A stretch of DNA of 64,000 nucleotides from Streptomyces catenulae (GTDB taxonomy: Bacteria; Actinomycetota; Actinomycetes; Streptomycetales; Streptomycetaceae). Under the pieces are notes generated by a model. That model was not told the DNA's origin, searched no databases, and saw nothing but the letters and a program-made list of their open reading frames with translations. Positions 17,474-26,482 of this stretch are shown in pieces (position 1 is the stretch's first letter; every line of letters begins with the position of its first letter). The DNA is taken from the NCBI RefSeq assembly GCF_000718015.1, contig NZ_JODY01000008.1:1-64000 (forward strand). Reading direction: 5' to 3'. A program made the position numbers and the translations under genes.

Positions 17474-18505
17474 TCACTCGGCCACCGCCTCCACCACCGA
17501 CGGTGTCGCGGCGGTCGGCAGGACGCGGGTGAGCCGGAAGCCGCAGGACGACAGGAGCGCCGCGAACTCCTCCGACCCCCGCTCCCGCCCGTCGACGACC
17601 GCCATCATCGCGACGTCCATCGTCTTGCCGAAGTGCGGGGCGTTGCCCGGCGGCAGCACCGACTCGACGATCACTATCCGGCTGCCGGGCGCCATCGCGG
17701 CGCGGCAGGTCCGCAGGATGTCCCGGCACCGCTCGTCGGTCCAGTCGTGCAGCACATGCTTGAGGACGTAGACGTCGCCGCCCGCCGGGACCGAGGTGAA
17801 GAAGTCGGCCTCCTCGGTGCGCCAGCGGCCCTTCAGCTCGTCGTCGTCCAGCAGATGCCGGGCGAGCGGCGGCGCCTGGTCGACGAGGACGCCGGTCAGC
17901 TCGGGGCGGCGGCGCAGCACCGCGCGGAGCAGCCCGCCGCGCCCGCCGCCGACATCGACGACCGTGCCGGTCTCCGGGAAGGGGTAGGCCGCCGCGACCG
18001 CCTCGTCCGAGGCGGCCGACAGGGAGGTCATCCCGTCATCGAGGAGGGTGCGGGCCCGTTCGTCGCCCTGGAGGTACTGGAAGAGGGGCTGCCCGAAGAG
18101 GCGCTCGAAGGGCGCCGCGCCGTCCCGGACGGTCTCCTCCAGCCTCTCCGACGTCTGCAGGAACAGCGGGTCGGTCAGCATCAGCACCGCGGAGTGCAGC
18201 GAGTCGGGCGCGTCCGTACGCAGCAGTCGGGCGGCGGGCGTCAGTTGGTAGGTGCCGGAGGAGTCCTCGTGGAAGATGCCGCGGCTGGCGAGCAGCCGCA
18301 GCATCCGGCGCAGATGCGGGGCATGGGTGCCGGTGGCCTCCGCCAGCTGCTCGGGTGTGCGGGGGCCGCGGGCGAGGTGGTCGGCGATGCGGAGGTGGGC
18401 CGCGGTGCGCAGCGCGGCCGAAAAGAGGTGCCCCAGCGCCTGGTCCGTCAGGTGCGCGACGAGGTCGGTGGGCTCGCCGGTCGGTCGGGGGGATGAAGTG
18501 GCCAA
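17474..18505 (-). CDS. SAM-dependent O-methyltransferase
   Basis: About 343 aa with the two-part architecture of small-molecule O-methyltransferases: an N-terminal winged-helix dimerisation domain (about residues 15-110, TPEQLAEATGTHAPHLRRMLRLLAS) and a C-terminal SAM domain with VVDVGGGRGGLL near residue 185 and KHVLHDWTDE with the catalytic His near residue 250. It resembles methyltransferases of antibiotic pathways, but no pathway genes surround it. Start: a TTG at 18505 is the only start placed correctly after the GGAGG at 18512-18516; the nearby ATG is in another frame. Confidence 0.87.
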   Translation of the reverse strand: MATSSPRPTGEPTDLVAHLTDQALGHLFSAALRTAAHLRIADHLARGPRTPEQLAEATGTHAPHLRRMLRLLASRGIFHEDSSGTYQLTPAARLLRTDAPDSLHSAVLMLTDPLFLQTSERLEETVRDGAAPFERLFGQPLFQYLQGDERARTLLDDGMTSLSAASDEAVAAAYPFPETGTVVDVGGGRGGLLRAVLRRRPELTGVLVDQAPPLARHLLDDDELKGRWRTEEADFFTSVPAGGDVYVLKHVLHDWTDERCRDILRTCRAAMAPGSRIVIVESVLPPGNAPHFGKTMDVAMMAVVDGRERGSEEFAALLSSCGFRLTRVLPTAATPSVVEAVAE

Positions 18506-18682
18506 CGTCCGCCTCCGGTCATTGACGTGAAGGTGCTGGTCCACGGTGGCAGCGTCCGGCCCGCGTGTCACCAGAGCGCCGGGCCGGACCCGCGAAGTCC
18601 GGCCAGCCGGACGCCCGGATCGCGCCGTACGGAGGTGGCCGGTAGGGATGCCCGGACAGGCGGACCGTGGTCGAATGCGTGT

Positions 18683-20026
18683 ATGGGCCACCGTGACGAG
18701 GACCGCGAGACCAGGACCGATGCCGCCGACGGGCGCGACGGCGGACACCCGGGCGGGGGTGGGCCCGGCGGCGGGGACACGGCCGCCGCCGCGGAGCGGG
18801 ACGCCGTGCTGGCACCGCTCGACGGCCGCCTCGACGCTCTGGTGGCGCTCTACGAGGATCTGCACCGCCACCCCGAGCTGTCCTTCCAGGAGACGCGCAC
18901 GGCGGCCGAGGTCGCCCGGCGGCTGACCTCCTGGGGCTACGACGTCACCACCGGGATAGCCGGGACCGGTGTCACCGGGGTGCTGCGCAACGGGTCCGGT
19001 CCGGTGGTGCTGCTGCGCGCCGACATGGACGCGCTGCCGGTCACCGAGGGCACCGGTCTGCCCTACGCGTCGACGGTGCCCGGCGTGATGCACGCCTGCG
19101 GGCACGATGTGCACGTCAGCTGTCTGCTGGGCGCCGCGGATCTGCTGGCGGCCGGGCGGGCGCACTGGTCGGGAACGCTGGTGGTGCTCTTCCAGCCCGC
19201 CGAGGAGAACGGCGGCGGGGCCCGCGCGATGCTGGCGGCGGGGCTCTACACCGAGCACATCGTGCCGACGCCGGACGTGGTGCTGGCCCAGCATGTGGCG
19301 CCGTTCGGCGCGGGGCTGATCGCGTACTGCCCCGGGGCGTGCATGGCGGCGGCCGACAGCCTGAAGATCACCTTCCACGGCAGCGGCGGCCACGGCTCCC
19401 GGCCGGAGACCACCGTCGACCCGATCGTCATGGCGGCGTCGTTCGTCCAGCGGGTGCAGTCCGTGGTGGCGCGCGAGGTGGCGCCCGGCGAGCGGGCGGT
19501 GGTCACCGTCGGGTCCTTCCAGGCGGGTGACACCGCCAACGTCATCCCCGACCGGGCGGTGGTCAAGCTCAGCGTCCGCACCTTCGACGAGGCCGTACGG
19601 ACCCGGGTGCTGGGCGCCATCGACCGGATAGCCCGCGCCGAGGCGGAGGCGTCGGGCGCGAAGCAGGCGCCGGAGACCACGGTCCTGGACGACTTCCCGG
19701 TGACCTTCAACGACGCGCGGACGCTGCGTCAGGTCAACTCCGCCTTCACCGGGCTCTTCGGCGAGCAGCGGCTGTTCGCGTACGACCCGGCGTCCGGCAG
19801 CGAGGACGCGGGGCTGCTGGCGACGGCCGCCGGGGCGCCGCTCTACTACTGGTGGCTGGGCGGCTGGGAGCCGGAGGCGTTCCACACCGCGTTCGCCGCC
19901 GGGCGGCTGGCGCAGGACATCCCCTCCAACCACTCGCCGCGCTTCGCGCCCGTCGTCCGCCCGACCCTCACCATGGGCGTCCAGGCCCTCGCCACGGCGG
20001 CCCTGAGCAGGCTCGAAGCGCCGTAG
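18683..20026 (+). CDS. M20-family amidohydrolase (hippurate-hydrolase type)
   Basis: About 447 aa. After a Gly/Asp-rich leader of ~40 residues the metallopeptidase core begins at LVALYEDLHRHPELSFQETRTA. Metal-binding motifs are HACGHDVH near residue 138 and PAEENGGG near residue 172 with the catalytic Glu, and the bacterial dimerisation domain starts near GSGGHGSRPETTVDPI. Members cleave N-acyl amino acids or similar amides. It is divergent from the methyltransferase gene by about 180 bp. The substrate is unknown. Confidence 0.9.
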   Translation: MGHRDEDRETRTDAADGRDGGHPGGGGPGGGDTAAAAERDAVLAPLDGRLDALVALYEDLHRHPELSFQETRTAAEVARRLTSWGYDVTTGIAGTGVTGVLRNGSGPVVLLRADMDALPVTEGTGLPYASTVPGVMHACGHDVHVSCLLGAADLLAAGRAHWSGTLVVLFQPAEENGGGARAMLAAGLYTEHIVPTPDVVLAQHVAPFGAGLIAYCPGACMAAADSLKITFHGSGGHGSRPETTVDPIVMAASFVQRVQSVVAREVAPGERAVVTVGSFQAGDTANVIPDRAVVKLSVRTFDEAVRTRVLGAIDRIARAEAEASGAKQAPETTVLDDFPVTFNDARTLRQVNSAFTGLFGEQRLFAYDPASGSEDAGLLATAAGAPLYYWWLGGWEPEAFHTAFAAGRLAQDIPSNHSPRFAPVVRPTLTMGVQALATAALSRLEAP

Positions 20027-20251
20027 CTGCGGGGCGGGCGCGGCGGGGCGGCCCGCCGCCGACGCCCGCTCCGTACCGCCCGGCGGCAGGTCCCAGAATC
20101 CCGCTGAGGGACGCGGTTGACCTTGCCCTTGGGGGAAGCCACAGCATCGGTGGAGCCGGGCGACGGGCCCGGTACGAGGAGGACGGCCGGGCGCCCGGGC
20201 CGGGCTGCGGCCCGCCCCACGGCGGCCGGACGGCCCGGGGAGGGGCGGACG

Positions 20252-21355
20252 GTGACGGGGTACGGGGACCGCGGTGACGCGGCGGGGCTGCTGACCATCG
20301 GGGCGTTCGCCCGTGCCTGTCGGCTCTCGCCCAAGGCGCTGCGGCTCTACGACGACCTCGGGCTGCTGCCCCCGGCACACGTCGACCCGCTGAACGGCTA
20401 CCGGCGTTACGCGCCCGCGCAGTTGGAACGGGCGCGGCTCGTCGCCTGGCTGCGACGGCTGGGGATGCCGCTGGCCCGCATCCGGGAGGTGTGCGCCCTG
20501 CCGCCGGACGCCGCGGCCACCGCGGTCGCCACGTACTGGGCGCGGGTCGAGGCCGACACCGCGGCCCGCCGGGACCTGGCCGTCTTCCTCGTCGACCAAC
20601 TGTCCCGGAGGGACTCCACCATGACTACCACTCCCACCCCTGTGACCCTGCGCGCCGCGGCCCTGACCGACGGCGGGCTCGTCCGCACCGCCAACCAGGA
20701 CGCGGCGTACGCCGGACGGCGGCTGCTCGCCGTCGCCGACGGATACGGCCCGGTCGGCAGCCGGGCGGCGGCCACCGCGCTCGCCGAACTGACCGCCCTG
20801 GAGACGCGCGAGCCCGCACCCGCGGAGCTGTGCGACGCGCTGGAGGAGGCAGCGCACCGGGCCAACCGCGCGGTCCGGCAGCTCGGCGCCGAGGGCGCGG
20901 CGGAGGCGGGCTGCACCCTGACGGCGCTGCTGCACGCCGGGGCGCGGTCGGCGCTGCTGCACATCGGCGACTCGCGCTGCTACGTCCTGCGGGACGGCGG
21001 GCCGGTGCGGCTGACCCATGACCACAGCCCGGTGCAGTCCCTCATCGACGAGGGACGGCTCACGCCCGAGGAGGCGCCCGGCCATCCGCGGTACGGGCTG
21101 CTCTCCCGCGCCCTCGACGGGGGCGAGGGGTTCGCCCCGGACCTGCAACTGCTGGACGTCCGCCCGGGCGAGCGGTACCTGCTGTGCACCGACGGGCTCC
21201 ACACCGTCCTGCCGTCCGCCACCCTCCAGGAGGTGCTGACCGCCGCGCCCGGCCCCGAGCAGGCCGTGAGTGAACTGGTCACGCGGGCGCGGGAGGCGGG
21301 CGCGCCGGACAACATCGGGTGCGTGGTCGCCGACACGGTGGCCGCGGACGCCTGA
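20252..21355 (+). CDS. MerR DNA-binding domain fused to a PP2C protein phosphatase
   Basis: About 367 aa with two domains. Residues ~12-80 form a MerR-type winged helix (LTIGAFARACRLSPKALRLYDDLGLL, then GYRRYAPAQLERARLV), followed by a helical linker to about residue 125. Residues ~130-365 form a PP2C phosphatase with all usual metal-site motifs: TANQD, AVADGYG, HIGDSRCYVLRDG, LLCTDGLHTVL and PDNIGCVVAD. The protein should therefore bind DNA and dephosphorylate Ser/Thr. No stop or ribosome-binding site separates the halves. I chose the GTG at 20252 after GGGGAGGGG. No kinase gene is adjacent; its targets are unknown. Confidence 0.85.
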   Translation: MTGYGDRGDAAGLLTIGAFARACRLSPKALRLYDDLGLLPPAHVDPLNGYRRYAPAQLERARLVAWLRRLGMPLARIREVCALPPDAAATAVATYWARVEADTAARRDLAVFLVDQLSRRDSTMTTTPTPVTLRAAALTDGGLVRTANQDAAYAGRRLLAVADGYGPVGSRAAATALAELTALETREPAPAELCDALEEAAHRANRAVRQLGAEGAAEAGCTLTALLHAGARSALLHIGDSRCYVLRDGGPVRLTHDHSPVQSLIDEGRLTPEEAPGHPRYGLLSRALDGGEGFAPDLQLLDVRPGERYLLCTDGLHTVLPSATLQEVLTAAPGPEQAVSELVTRAREAGAPDNIGCVVADTVAADA

Positions 21356-21763
21356 CCACGGGAGCCACGGCGGACGGCGCAGCCACCGTCGTGCCCGGCG
21401 CGGCTCCCCGCGTCGGGCACGGCATCCGCACCGGGCGGCGCCGTGGCCGCCCGGACCGTACCGCTCGGCAGCGCCGCCGCCCGCCCCACGCCCGCCGGAG
21501 CCGGGTCCGTCCGCCCGGCACCGACCCGCGCCACGTCCGCCCGGACCGTGCCGCTCCACCCAACGACCGATCGCCGACTGCACCATTCCGCACCCCCGTT
21601 GTCCCGTGTTTTCGTCCGCTGTCCTGCGTCTCGTCACTCTCCGTGCGTGTTTCGCGGGCTCACCGTACGACCGGTGGCGCAAGTCGCGCCGGGCCTGTGG
21701 ATAACTCCGCGGAGGCTGCGCGGGCGGGGCGCTCCCGGCAGGAGGGACGGGCCCGGGCGGCGG
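21356..21763. other. Intergenic region, nothing identifiable
   Basis: About 400 bp between the ends of two convergent genes. It is GC-rich and lacks convincing codon bias in any frame. I see no clear terminator hairpin with a T-tract. Confidence 0.4.
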
Positions 21764-23137
21764 TCATTCCGGCGTCCCCCGCCCGTCCCTCCGCAGCAGT
21801 CGCCGGAGCGTCCGGAGGGTGGCCGGGGCGGTCAGGCCGAGCGCCGTCGCCAGGCAGACCGCCCCGAGGAGGGCGGGGCGCGGGCCGTCGTCCGGGAGCG
21901 GCAGGGCGAGGCCCAGCCCGGCGGTGACGGTCAGGACCGCCTTGGTCACCCCGGCCGCCGCGCCCGCGCCGTCGGCCGCCGCCAGCGCCTGCGTCCCGGT
22001 GAGGGCCAGCGCGCCCGCCGTCCCCAGGGCGGTCGCCGCGACCGTCGCCGCCACCAGGAGCGGCAGCGGATCCGCACCGCCCAGGGGCAGCGCCACCGAC
22101 GCGACCGCCGCCACGGTCAGACAGCCCGCCATCACCGCCGTTCCGGCCGCGGGCCGCACCCGTCCGGCGGCCGGGCCACCGGCGGCCAACGCCCCGGCCG
22201 GCACCAGGAACACCAGCCCGGCGACGGCCGGTGACAGCCCGGCGGACCGTTCCAGGAGCTGCGGCACGGTGAACAGCAGGGCCACCGTCGCCGCGTTGGC
22301 GACCGCCCCGGAGGCCGTCAGCCGGAGGTAGCGCCCGTCGCGGAGCAGCGCCGGATCGAGCAGCGGTGCCGTCCGGCGCGCCCGCCGTACGCAGCCGGTG
22401 CCGAGCGCCACCGCGGCGGCCGACCAGGCCCACCACCAGGGGCCGCCGCCCAGGCCGAGCGCCAGAGCGGCGCAGGTGGCCGTGGCGGCGATGGCGCCCG
22501 CCGCGTCCGGACGCGCCGCGGTCCGCCCGGCCGCCCCCGGTGTGCGCCGGGCGGCTGCCGCGGCCCCCAGCGCCGGGAGCGCCGTCAGCCAGAAGACGGC
22601 CCGCCAGGAGCCGTACTCGGTGACCGCGCCGCCCACGAACGGGCCGCAGGCGGTGGCGAGTCCGGCCAGCCCCAGGGCGCGCCCGGTCATCCGCCGCCCC
22701 CGCGCACCGGGGAAGACCTGGGTGAGCAGCGCCAGCCCGTTCGGCATGATCAGCGCGGCGCCCGCCCCCTGGAGCACCCGGGCCGCCACCAGGAGCGACA
22801 GCGACGGCGCGAGGGCGCAGGCGGCGGCCGCGGCGGCGAACAGCAGCAGCCCGGCACGGAGCATCCGGCGCCTGCCGTACGCGTCGCCGAGCCGCCCGGC
22901 GAGCGGCATCAGCGCCCCGGCGGCCAGGAGATAGCCGCCGCTCACCGCGCGCCCCAGGGCCGCCGGGCCCGGTAGTTCGCCCCGGATGACGGGCAGCGCG
23001 AGATGGAGCGCGAACGAGTCCAGCTGGACGCAGAACGCGCCCAGCGCCACCGCGGTCAGTGCCCACCGGCCGTCCGGCCCGGCACCGTGCGGCGACGGGG
23101 ACGGCTGGGGCGGCGGGGCGTAGGGATCCCTGGGCAT
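21764..23137 (-). CDS. MFS drug/metabolite exporter
   Basis: About 457 aa with 13-14 hydrophobic helices. GRLGDAYGRRRML after the second helix is the MFS motif A, and VARVLQGAGAALIMPNGLALL followed by GRALGLAGLATACGPFVGGAV is motif C of DHA2-type (14-helix) drug exporters. The ATG at 23137 starts a Pro-rich cytoplasmic tail before helix 1. It is on the same strand as, and downstream of, the Zur-like operon at 24273-28643, but separated from it by an oppositely oriented AMP-binding fragment; it could export that operon's product, which is speculation. Confidence 0.85.
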   Translation of the reverse strand: MPRDPYAPPPQPSPSPHGAGPDGRWALTAVALGAFCVQLDSFALHLALPVIRGELPGPAALGRAVSGGYLLAAGALMPLAGRLGDAYGRRRMLRAGLLLFAAAAAACALAPSLSLLVAARVLQGAGAALIMPNGLALLTQVFPGARGRRMTGRALGLAGLATACGPFVGGAVTEYGSWRAVFWLTALPALGAAAAARRTPGAAGRTAARPDAAGAIAATATCAALALGLGGGPWWWAWSAAAVALGTGCVRRARRTAPLLDPALLRDGRYLRLTASGAVANAATVALLFTVPQLLERSAGLSPAVAGLVFLVPAGALAAGGPAAGRVRPAAGTAVMAGCLTVAAVASVALPLGGADPLPLLVAATVAATALGTAGALALTGTQALAAADGAGAAAGVTKAVLTVTAGLGLALPLPDDGPRPALLGAVCLATALGLTAPATLRTLRRLLRRDGRGTPE

Positions 23138-23661
23138 ACGGGACGGCCTTTCGTACGGGCGCACGCGTGGGGCGCGCGGCGCGAGCGGGCGCGCCGGGGC
23201 GCGGAGGCGCGCGGCAGGGCGGTGTGGAGAAGGGGCGACATCCGTCGCGGGGGAGGGGATTGGGTGCCCGGAGCGAGGGGCAGGAAGGGGGGCGGGCCGG
23301 AGCCGTGCAGGGCGTCGGAGGGCCGCGGGACCTGAGATGTCGTCGGCGACCGGACGCGGCACTTCTGAAGGGCCCGGCGCGGTGTCGCCGGAGGGAACGG
23401 CGCCGACGCGGGAGGCGCTACCGGACGGGCCGGTGCGTACCGGGTGAGGCGCGGTGCGGCGGGAGGCGGCCGACGGTGACCGGTCGGACGGTCGCCGGGC
23501 GCGATGCCCTTCGGTAGCGTAGCGGCTCGCGCCGCACCGGGGGCGCTCCCGGGTGAACGGCCCCCGGGAACACGGGCCGTGACCGTCCGGGCGGTACCGG
23601 CGTCGGGTGCGTACAGCGGACGTTCAGCGAACGTTGATCGGCGATCTTCAGGCTGGTCCGC
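23138..23661. other. Intergenic region between divergent genes
   Basis: About 520 bp upstream of both the MFS exporter and the AMP-binding fragment. A short inverted repeat ACGTTC-AGC-GAACGT lies at about 23627-23641, 20 bp before the AMP-binding start, and could be a regulator site. Otherwise GC-rich with no gene. Confidence 0.4.
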
Positions 23662-24198
23662 ATGTTGCGCCGTGTGACCTCAGAGCATGCAGATGGCCCC
23701 AGCGAGCCGCGGGCCTCCCGTCGGCCGGGCGGTTCGCGGCCCGCACTGACCTGGTCCGGCGAGCCGGGACGGCTGGAGGAGTTGACGCACGGCATGCTCC
23801 TCGACCGGGCGGAGCGCGCCGCGACCGTACTGAGCCGTCTCGGCGTCGGCGCGGGCGACCGGGTCGCGGTCCATCTGCCGCTGGTCCCGGAATCGGTGAT
23901 AGTCACCCTCGCCTGCGGACAGCTGGACGCCATCCGCACCACGCTCCCGGTGCAGCTGACCGCCCCGCAACTCGCCGAGCGCATACAGGACTCGGACGCC
24001 CGGGTGCTGGTCACCGCGGACGCGGCGTTCTGGGAGGGCTCCGTCCGCCCCGTGAAGCCGGTCCTGGACCGGGCCCTGCACCACGCCACCTGCCGCGAGG
24101 TGACCGCGCCCGTCCTCGTCGTCAGCCGCTGCGCCCGCCCGGTGGGCTGGAAGCCGGGCCGCGACCACTGGTGGCACGACGAGTTGGAGCAGGTCTGA
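23662..24198 (+). CDS. Truncated AMP-binding (acyl-CoA synthetase-like) protein
   Basis: A 178-aa protein matching only the N-terminal part of acetyl-CoA-synthetase-like enzymes: MLLDRAERAATVLSRLGVGAGDRVAVHLPLVPESVIVTLACGQLDAI, then QLAERIQDSDARVLVTADAAFWEG. Full enzymes have 500-650 residues, and the ATP-binding P-loop (TSGTTGKPK-type) and the C-terminal catalytic lid are absent, so it cannot adenylate by itself. The frame is open with good codon use, so it is expressed or recently broken. It lies between the MFS exporter and the four-gene operon. Confidence 0.65.
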   Translation: MLRRVTSEHADGPSEPRASRRPGGSRPALTWSGEPGRLEELTHGMLLDRAERAATVLSRLGVGAGDRVAVHLPLVPESVIVTLACGQLDAIRTTLPVQLTAPQLAERIQDSDARVLVTADAAFWEGSVRPVKPVLDRALHHATCREVTAPVLVVSRCARPVGWKPGRDHWWHDELEQV

Positions 24199-24272
24199 GC
24201 GACCGGCCCACCGGGCGCCCCGGGCCGGGCGATCCGCGCCCCGGCGCCACCTGACGCCCGTCGCCCCGCTCC

Positions 24273-25337
24273 TCAGCCGACCACCCCCGGGCGCTCCTCC
24301 CGGGCCCGCGGCCGTACCCCCAACCCGGGGCCGTCGCCCGCCCGTACCGTCCCGTCCGCGCCGCCGATGCCGCGCCACGGGTCGTGGGCGAGGAGCAGAT
24401 GGCCGTCGAGGTCGACCCAGCGGGCGCGGTGCACCAGATGGACGGCGGGCGCGATCCCGAGCGTGCTGGCCGTCAGACAGCCGAGCATCAGCTCCGTACC
24501 GCTGTCCGCCAGCAGATCGGCGATGCGCAGCGCCGCGAACACCCCACCGCACTTGGCGAGTTTGACGTTGACGCCCTGCACCCGGCCCGCCAGCCGCCGC
24601 GCGTCCTCGTACGACACCGCGTCCTCGTCGGCGATCACCGGTAGCGGCGACCGGGCCGCCAGCGCGGCCAGCGCCTCGGGATCGCCGGGCGCGAGCGGCT
24701 GCTCCACCGCCGCCATCCCCAGCTCCGCGCAGCGCGGCAGCAGCTCCCGGGCCTGCGCGGCGCTCCAGGCGCCGTTCGGGTCGAGCAGCAGCCGGGCGTC
24801 CGGGGCCGCCGCGCGCACCGCACGGACCCGGGCGAGATCGTCCTCCGGGTCGGCCGAGCCCGCCTTGACCTTCAGCAGGGTGAAGCCGCGACCGGCCAGG
24901 CGCGCGGCGAGCGCCCCGGCCCGCTCGGGGCTCGTGATGCCGAGGGTGCGGGCGGTCGGCGCGGACGGCGCGGCGGGGGCGCCCAGCAGGTGGTGGGCGC
25001 CGTGGCCGGAGCGTTTGCCGACGAGGTCCAGCAGCGCCGATTCGACGGCCGCGGTGACGGCGGGCGGCGCACCCGGGGGCAGCTCACCGGCGCGCAGCGC
25101 CGCCAGCGCGGACTCCGGGTCGGCATGGCGCGCGACCTCCACCGACGCGTCACGGAGCAGCCGTACGAGCGTGGCCGCGTCCAGCCCGTAGTAGGCGCTC
25201 GCCACCGCCTCGCCGTGGCCGCGCAGCCCGTCGTGCGCCACCGTGAGCCACACCGCGTCCCGGGCGGCCATGGTGGCGCGGGATATCCGCAGCGGCTCGG
25301 CGAGTTCGAGGCGGGTGGTGCGCAGGGACGCCTTCAC
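24273..25337 (-). CDS. Enolase-superfamily enzyme (dipeptide epimerase-like)
   Basis: About 354 aa. Muconate-lactonising subgroup features are present: a lysine pair in LLKVKAG (general acid/base), metal ligands in LLLDPNGAW, AVEQPL and VIADEDAV, and a second Lys in GVNVKLAKCGG. It resembles L-Ala-D/L-Glu epimerases and N-acyl amino acid racemases, so it probably inverts an alpha-carbon of an amino acid or dipeptide. The GTG at 25337 overlaps the stop of the preceding gene as GTGA, indicating translational coupling. Last gene of the operon starting at 28643. Confidence 0.85.
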   Translation of the reverse strand: MKASLRTTRLELAEPLRISRATMAARDAVWLTVAHDGLRGHGEAVASAYYGLDAATLVRLLRDASVEVARHADPESALAALRAGELPPGAPPAVTAAVESALLDLVGKRSGHGAHHLLGAPAAPSAPTARTLGITSPERAGALAARLAGRGFTLLKVKAGSADPEDDLARVRAVRAAAPDARLLLDPNGAWSAAQARELLPRCAELGMAAVEQPLAPGDPEALAALAARSPLPVIADEDAVSYEDARRLAGRVQGVNVKLAKCGGVFAALRIADLLADSGTELMLGCLTASTLGIAPAVHLVHRARWVDLDGHLLLAHDPWRGIGGADGTVRAGDGPGLGVRPRAREERPGVVG

Positions 25338-26482
25338 GCGGGGGCCTCCTGTGGGGGACGGGGCGGTACGGGCGCTGCACGGGGCGGGAGGACCGTGGTG
25401 CAGCGCGTCCAGCCGGTCGCCTCGGCGGTGTGCGGGTGGGGGATCTCGACGGGGTGGGTGCGGGCGGCGGCGCAGTCCACGCCGTGCGCGGTGGTGAAGT
25501 CGTCGTCGTAGACGGACGACAGATAGCGGTGCGGGCCGTCGGGGAAGACCGTGGCGACGACCGCGCCCGGATGGGACCGCGCCGCCCACGCCGCCACCAG
25601 CGCCGCGGCGCCCGTGCTCCAGCCCCCGCTGACGAAGCTGCTCCGCGCCAACCGGCGGCAGGCGTCGGCGGACTCGGCCGGACCCACCCAGTGCACCTCG
25701 TCGAACGCGGCGTGGTCGACGTTGCGCGGATGGATGCTGCTGCCCAGCCCGCGCATCAGCCGGGGCCGGGCCCGCTGCCCGAAGATCGTCGAGCCGGTGG
25801 CGTCCACCCCGATCAGCCGCAGCCCGGGCCGGGCGCGCCGCAGCGGCCCGATGAGCCCCGCGCTGTGGCCGCCGGTGCCGACGCTGCACACCAGGATGTC
25901 CAGCCGCGGCAGCGCACCGGCGATCTCGGCGGCGAGCGAGGCGTAACCGGCGCGGTTGTCCGGGTTGTTGTACTGGTCGGGCCAGTACGCGCCGGGCAGC
26001 TCCGCCAGCACCGCGCGCAGCAGCGCCAACCGCGCCGCCTGCCAGCCGCCGCGCGCCGCCGGGCGATCGGCCAGCTCCAGCCGCGCCCCGTACGCCCGCA
26101 GCAGCCGCCGCATCGACGGCTCCAGCTCCGCGTCGCCGACCAGGACGACGGGGTGGCCCAGCGCCTGACCGGCGAAGGCCAGCCCGATGCCGAGGGTGCC
26201 GGACGTCGACTCCACCACCGGCGCTCCGGGCCGCAGCTCACCGCGCTCCCGCGCCCCCAGCAGCATCGACACCGCGGCCCGCGCCTTCATCCCGCCGACG
26301 CCGTGCCCCTCCAGCTTCGCCCAGAACCCGGGCTGCGGACCCGGCAGATCGGCGGTGATCCGCGCCAGCGGCGTCCGCCCGACCAGCGACAACAGATGCG
26401 GATCGGCGACGTCCGGCCGCACCCGCCGCTGCGGTGCGCGCGGCGGCACCGGGGGCGCGGCGGCGGTCGTCGGCACGCTCAC
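25334..26482 (-). CDS. PLP-dependent cysteine-synthase-like enzyme
   Basis: About 382 aa, fold type II PLP enzyme of the cysteine synthase / cystathionine beta-synthase group. VGRTPLARI opens the fold, the PLP Lys lies in GGMKARAAVSML, the substrate loop is ESTSGTLGIGLA, and the phosphate-binding loop is CSVGTGGHSAGL. In related siderophore enzymes (SbnA group) a beta-replacement on O-phosphoserine yields a diaminopropionate precursor, so a similar role is conceivable. The GTG at 26482 overlaps the stop of the DUF364 gene (GTGA). A C-terminal extension of ~40 residues, Thr/Pro-rich, is unusual for the family. Confidence 0.85.
   Translation of the reverse strand: MSVPTTAAAPPVPPRAPQRRVRPDVADPHLLSLVGRTPLARITADLPGPQPGFWAKLEGHGVGGMKARAAVSMLLGARERGELRPGAPVVESTSGTLGIGLAFAGQALGHPVVLVGDAELEPSMRRLLRAYGARLELADRPAARGGWQAARLALLRAVLAELPGAYWPDQYNNPDNRAGYASLAAEIAGALPRLDILVCSVGTGGHSAGLIGPLRRARPGLRLIGVDATGSTIFGQRARPRLMRGLGSSIHPRNVDHAAFDEVHWVGPAESADACRRLARSSFVSGGWSTGAAALVAAWAARSHPGAVVATVFPDGPHRYLSSVYDDDFTTAHGVDCAAARTHPVEIPHPHTAEATGWTRCTTVLPPRAAPVPPRPPQEAPA

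Noticed and set aside
17474..21682. A continuous minus-strand reading frame of about 1400 codons
   Set aside because: Only its last third (from 18505) is a real methyltransferase. The rest is antisense to the M20 amidohydrolase and MerR-PP2C genes and has the Arg/Gly/Pro-rich composition of a shadow frame.
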